Shown piece after piece: positions 60,655 to 64,000 of a stretch of DNA of 64,000 bases. The position numbers were made by a program, and so were the translations under genes. Below the pieces are notes generated by a model, which worked only from the letters and a program-made list of their open reading frames with translations, made no database searches and was not told where the DNA came from. Each line of letters begins with the position of its first letter. Position 1 is the first letter of the stretch. Source of the DNA: an uncultured Prevotellaceae bacterium (lineage in GTDB: Bacteria; Bacteroidota; Bacteroidia; Bacteroidales; Bacteroidaceae); contig CADCIB010000006.1 of assembly GCA_902801375.1 (NCBI GenBank), positions 1 to 64,000 on the forward strand, given 5' to 3'.

Positions 60655-62376
60655 ATGGAACAAACAACGAAGGCTCCAAACCGTCTGTACAGGCTACTGG
60701 CACTATTCTGCCTCGCTGTGCTTTCATTTCCGGCTGCAACAGCGGGCGGCCCGCCCGAAAAGGGAGGCCGCAAGTCATGTCCGCAGGTGAGGTTGGAGGC
60801 CGAACGTCTGCCCGACCTGAATGTCCCACGTTCTGGCCACCAAGTGTTGTGCGTCAACGGAGAGGTAGTGGTGTTCGGAGGCCATACCACGGGTTTCCTG
60901 CCAACAGCGACGGCGGAATACCTTGATGGCGACGGATGGCACCTGAAACAGATGACCTACACCCATGACCACGGGCTGGCCATGCTCCTGAAATCGGGTA
61001 AAGTGTTTTTAGCCGGTGGGTGCAACGAGCCGCTCGGCATCGGGCAGCACCATGCTACAGAGTGGTACGACCCCGCCACGCACACCTTTGAAGGCTTTGG
61101 GTGTCTTGACACCAAGCGCAGCATATTTGCGGCCTTGGAGGTGGACAGCGGGTGTGTGGCCATCGCCGGCAACTGGTTTGGTAAGGACGATATCGAACTG
61201 TTCGACGGTAAGCGACGCTTCACCCATTTCAAGACGCCCACCATTCAGCGTGGCGTGCCCTTTGTCTTTCGCTCTGCCGATGGAGACGTGACCATCTTCA
61301 GCAGTAAGAATACACACGATGTTCCCTTCGATAGTGTCGTGGCCGACCGTCTGAAGGGAGAGCCGTTCCGCATACCCCTGCTCGAAAAGTGGCATCCCAT
61401 TCGCTTCGACTTGTCCTTGGACTGCGGTATCTTTGCCATCGGAGATGAGGCGAAGGACGAGTATTCCTACTTGTTCGCCGCCTACGATGACAACGGTAAG
61501 ATGGCCATCGTGCATACCGACGGCACCCGTTTCAAGCTGCTACCCACCCTGTCGGAGATACCCACAACATTCCACGGCAACACCATCATATATGGTTTTC
61601 CCATAGCAGACCGCCTACACGGGCGTTTCTACATCGGTGGAATGGACAGTACGGAATGGCGATTCTACATGCTCTCTGTTGAGTACAAGCAGTCGCCGGC
61701 ACGCCTGACGCTCTACTATACCGACCCTTTGCAGATAGGTTATTCATGCGTACCTGTGCTGACCACCGATGGCGACATCGTCATCTCCGGCGGCTTCGCC
61801 GATGACAATTTCCATCCCATGGCAACGGTTTACAGGATTATGACTGGACCAAATACCACCACTTCCGCCAGTGATAGCATCAAATGGTGGTGGCTTCTGT
61901 TGGGTGGTTTGGGTCTGTTGGCCATCGTCCTGACCGCATACCTATATTATACACGTTATACACGCGCACGTAAGAGAAGGATAATCGTGAAAGACGAGAT
62001 TCCCGACGAAGAGATCGATGACAGGCAACAGCAGGATGAGCTGATGCAGCGCATCTGCCAGCTTATGGACGACGAGCAGCCTTTCCTCGACAGCAACCTC
62101 AAAGTGCAGGACATTGCCGACCTGTTGGGAAGCAACCGCACCTACGTCTCCGACTGCATCAACACGGTCAAGGGATGTACGTTCAACCAGTTTGTCAACA
62201 CCTACCGTGTGCGCTATGCCCAACAGCTGTTACGCCACGACCCAAAAAAGAAAGTTTCGTCGGTCTGTCTGCTTTCAGGTTTTGCCAACGAGATGACTTT
62301 TTTCCGAGCCTTCAAGAGAGTGACGGGGCAGACTCCCAGGGAGTGGGCGGCAGGCCAAAACCGGGAAATCGACTAA
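60655..62376 (+). CDS. Membrane-spanning regulator: kelch-like propeller outside, AraC DNA-binding domain inside
   Basis: 573 residues from the ATG at 60655, which gives a signal/anchor (LYRLLALFCLAVLSFPAATAGG). Residues 40-400 repeat kelch-like blades: RSGHQVLCVNGEVVVFGGHTTG, HDHGLAMLLKSGKVFLAGGCNE. One membrane helix follows (WWWLLLGGLGLLAIVLTAYLYY, about 408-430), then basic residues and an AraC helix-turn-helix pair: LKVQDIADLLGSNRTYVSDCINT and VSSVCLLSGFANEMTFFRAFKRVTGQTPREW. It lacks the histidine kinase part of hybrid two-component regulators, so a signal sensed in the periplasm would act directly through the membrane. Likely targets are itself and the genes just downstream. Confidence 0.85.
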   Translation: MEQTTKAPNRLYRLLALFCLAVLSFPAATAGGPPEKGGRKSCPQVRLEAERLPDLNVPRSGHQVLCVNGEVVVFGGHTTGFLPTATAEYLDGDGWHLKQMTYTHDHGLAMLLKSGKVFLAGGCNEPLGIGQHHATEWYDPATHTFEGFGCLDTKRSIFAALEVDSGCVAIAGNWFGKDDIELFDGKRRFTHFKTPTIQRGVPFVFRSADGDVTIFSSKNTHDVPFDSVVADRLKGEPFRIPLLEKWHPIRFDLSLDCGIFAIGDEAKDEYSYLFAAYDDNGKMAIVHTDGTRFKLLPTLSEIPTTFHGNTIIYGFPIADRLHGRFYIGGMDSTEWRFYMLSVEYKQSPARLTLYYTDPLQIGYSCVPVLTTDGDIVISGGFADDNFHPMATVYRIMTGPNTTTSASDSIKWWWLLLGGLGLLAIVLTAYLYYTRYTRARKRRIIVKDEIPDEEIDDRQQQDELMQRICQLMDDEQPFLDSNLKVQDIADLLGSNRTYVSDCINTVKGCTFNQFVNTYRVRYAQQLLRHDPKKKVSSVCLLSGFANEMTFFRAFKRVTGQTPREWAAGQNREID

Positions 62377-62401
62377 CAATATGTCAATTGTTAGTCGATT
62401 T
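62366..62401 (+). terminator. Terminator of the kelch/AraC gene
   Basis: AAATCGACTAACAAT (62366-62380) and ATTGTTAGTCGATTT (62387-62401), perfect 15-bp stem with a 6-base loop, then TTG; the stop codon is inside the left arm. Confidence 0.75.
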
Positions 62402-62436
62402 TGTTATATTGTTAATTATCCTATTGCCTTTGTAGC

Positions 62437-62444
62437 TAACTTTG
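62437..62444 (+). promoter_or_regulatory. Promoter -7 box of the downstream exported protein gene
   Basis: TAACTTTG, about 85 bases before the start codon; the -33 region is not consensus, which would suit an activated promoter. Confidence 0.45.
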
Positions 62445-62529
62445 CATATAATATACATGCACACATATAGGAGAACATAATATTTCCTTACATGGCATGT
62501 CGTAACTGATAATTTAACTTTTTGAAAAT

Positions 62530-63372
62530 ATGAAAAAGAAAATGACAATGTTGGGTGGCTTGCTGATGATGATAGCCACATCACTTTTTTCTCAGGAGTA
62601 CATCGACCTCAGCCTGCCCTCTGGCACACTTTGGGCTACCTACGACATCGGTTGCACCTTTGAGGGCGACATGAGCGGAACGGAGTTTTACTGGGCCGAC
62701 ATCGAGTATTCCACCAATCTCTGGGACATGCAAGCCGAGGCATACACCATAGGTCAAAACATGCAAGGCGATCCCCGGTATGATATCGCCACAGCGATGT
62801 GGGGCAACGACTGGTGTACACCGACGCTTGAGCAGTGGCACGAACTCTTGTATCACTGTTTCTTTCGTGTGCTTACTTATAACAGCCGCGTGAGGCGCGA
62901 CGTACTGAGGTGTTACCGTTGCTACGAAGATCTGGAAGCCGGAACGTTCGACTACGACAACAACGTCTACATCACCTTCACCCATAACACATCTGCCAGT
63001 TCGTACTGGGTAAGTTCCTATTGGACAGCCACGCAGAACATGGATTCATACCCAAAAGACGAAAAGCGCGATACCACCCGCGCATGGACCAACGATTCTT
63101 ATGACTTTGATTTGACGTATAATGGCATAAGACTCACACCAGAACATGGCTATCCTTACAACATCTATTTCCGCGATGACGAAGGAGCCCCCCACCTCAG
63201 CTTGGCCGTTCCCTACCACAAGAAGCTGGTGCGGCCCGTCAGAAACACGAACAAGGAGGTGATACCCACAGCCATCCGCGAGGTGGCACCTGACAATACT
63301 TCCCGACTGCTCTACCGCTTCGGACCGATTGACATCTTTTCCGATGGACGCAAAGTTATCAGGAAAAGGTAA
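62530..63372 (+). CDS. Exported protein with the DL-LPSGTLWA domain
   Basis: 280 residues. Signal peptide MKKKMTMLGGLLMMIATSLFSQ. It opens EYIDLSLPSGTLWATYDIG, and WCTPTLEQWHELLYHC, SSYWTATQ and YHKKLVRPVRN follow, the plan of Fibrobacter major paralogous / DUF1566-like surface domains, a C-type-lectin-like fold in some descriptions. The tail (IDIFSDGRKVIRKR) is a weak version of the sorting-type ends of other proteins here. Function unknown. It follows the kelch/AraC regulator and could be its target. Confidence 0.75.
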   Translation: MKKKMTMLGGLLMMIATSLFSQEYIDLSLPSGTLWATYDIGCTFEGDMSGTEFYWADIEYSTNLWDMQAEAYTIGQNMQGDPRYDIATAMWGNDWCTPTLEQWHELLYHCFFRVLTYNSRVRRDVLRCYRCYEDLEAGTFDYDNNVYITFTHNTSASSYWVSSYWTATQNMDSYPKDEKRDTTRAWTNDSYDFDLTYNGIRLTPEHGYPYNIYFRDDEGAPHLSLAVPYHKKLVRPVRNTNKEVIPTAIREVAPDNTSRLLYRFGPIDIFSDGRKVIRKR

Positions 63373-63596
63373 AGACTGACCCCCATATATGAACCACACC
63401 GCTGAAGGATGCCCCACCCGTTGGAAGCACCTTATAGTTCTGATTGTTTTTTCTGCACCCTTCCAATAATGAACTTGCTATTACCATGTAGCTTCTTTCA
63501 CGGAGGTGATACACAAAAACCTTTGATACCAACATCTTATCTCTCACCCATTAAACCCAACGATTCCACAAAACATATCAATAAAAATCGATAACA
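63373..63596 (+). other. Gene-free stretch between two exported protein genes
   Basis: No gene, clear promoter or strong terminator seen. The next gene may be read through from the one before. Confidence 0.4.
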
Positions 63597-64000
63597 ATGA
63601 AAACGATTCACAATGTAAAATACTTGCTGTTGGGCCTGTTCCTTGTACATTGTTCCATATTCAATGAACTCAAGGCTCAGACGGAGACAGATGCTTTCTA
63701 CATTTATCAGAATGACGGTCACTTCGACGGTTTCTTTTACGACGACGTCATCAAGATCAGCTATTCGCGACTTGATACGCTCGGTGTGGAACACAGCGAC
63801 TACGTCTCGCAGGAGGTTATCACCGCCGACTCTATCTACCGCATCATGCTCACGGCCATCGACTCCGTCAGTTTCGTACAACCAGAAATCAAGTACAACC
63901 CCCGCCTACGTCTTGTCTCGGAAGACCAGCTGTTCACCAAGATGCTCAGCCATGACGCGGAATACGAGAACCTCGTCTTCGCCGGCAACACCCCCGACAA
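63597..64000 (+). CDS. Exported protein, 3' end outside window
   Basis: The frame from the ATG at 63597 is open to the edge (134 residues seen). Start MKTIHNVKYLLLGLFLVHCS then IFNELKAQ: a signal peptide, with a Cys at 19 that might be lipidated, though AxA-like KAQ cleavage fits too. Then DAFYIYQNDGHFDGFFYDDVIKISYS and SIYRIMLTAIDSVSFVQPE, a start common in Bacteroidales surface proteins that have Ig-like or repeat regions later. I cannot name a function. Same direction as the previous exported protein gene. Confidence 0.75.
   Translation, partial: MKTIHNVKYLLLGLFLVHCSIFNELKAQTETDAFYIYQNDGHFDGFFYDDVIKISYSRLDTLGVEHSDYVSQEVITADSIYRIMLTAIDSVSFVQPEIKYNPRLRLVSEDQLFTKMLSHDAEYENLVFAGNTPD

Noticed and set aside
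62384..62584. 66-residue minus-strand frame near the kelch/AraC terminator
   Set aside because: Lies over a terminator, promoter and leader; composition is Ser/Lys/Tyr-rich without any motif.

Overview
This is a chromosomal segment of a member of Bacteroidales, most likely Prevotella or a close relative. Three things point there. The promoters are of the TTTG-N19/20-TAnnTTTG type. There is a complete Sus-type starch locus (GH97, SusC, SusD, SusE-like, GH13). Several families are typical of the group: DUF6078, DUF6089, DUF6242, DUF6377, DUF3667, and surface proteins sharing a C-terminal G-I/V-Y/H-I-xx-GK-x-V-hydrophobic-K ending. I saw no rRNA, tRNA, CRISPR array or intact insertion sequence.

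Layout. 1-5.5 kb: two FtsX/MacB-type permeases and their ABC ATPase, split by an orphan AAA ATPase cassette that has its own promoter and terminator and lies between 15-bp direct repeats. 5.5-13.6 kb (minus strand): envelope cluster DUF6242, DUF6089, uppS, bamA, three OmpH/Skp chaperones, murI. 14-21 kb: a CbiJ-CbiD fusion, rocD, polA and a trans-polyprenyl synthase. 21-26 kb: a HEPN/MNT pair, a broken small gene, deoC with a His/Cys-rich N-terminus, DUF6078, and an array of 22-bp palindromic units. 24.6-37.3 kb: a DUF6377 membrane regulator divergent from the starch operon. 37.3-46.2 kb (minus): mazG-like, a small membrane protein, dtd, a large repeat surface protein, uvrC, apt and mnmG, with two near-perfect parS (ParB-binding) sites around apt. 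46.7-50.2 kb: a mosaic surface protein, a 59-residue peptide gene and a convergent radical-SAM gene. 50.2-55.6 kb (minus): a TonB-like protein, two tandem DUF3667 genes and metG. 55.7-60.5 kb: a sugar transferase and a one-module NRPS (C-A-T-reductase) flanked by two inverted copies of one repeat family. 60.6-64 kb: a membrane-spanning kelch/AraC regulator and two exported proteins, the last cut by the window edge.

Cooperation. The uppS-bamA-ompH-murI run makes and assembles the envelope. The Sus block binds, cuts, imports and finishes starch, probably under control of the divergent DUF6377 protein. The CAT-reductase NRPS with a phosphoglycosyl transferase is the most likely source of an unusual product.

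The signals that ordinary annotation would miss are: (1) a 22-bp-unit palindromic repeat family flanking the NRPS cassette; (2) two families of small C/T-rich interspersed repeats that have entered reading frames (MurI, PolA, GH97, NRPS) as extra peptide; (3) a relic start of a tonB-type gene overlapping the 3' end of a duplicated DUF3667 gene; (4) a parS pair at mnmG-apt; (5) a 59-residue peptide gene behind a long stem structure and next to a radical SAM enzyme.
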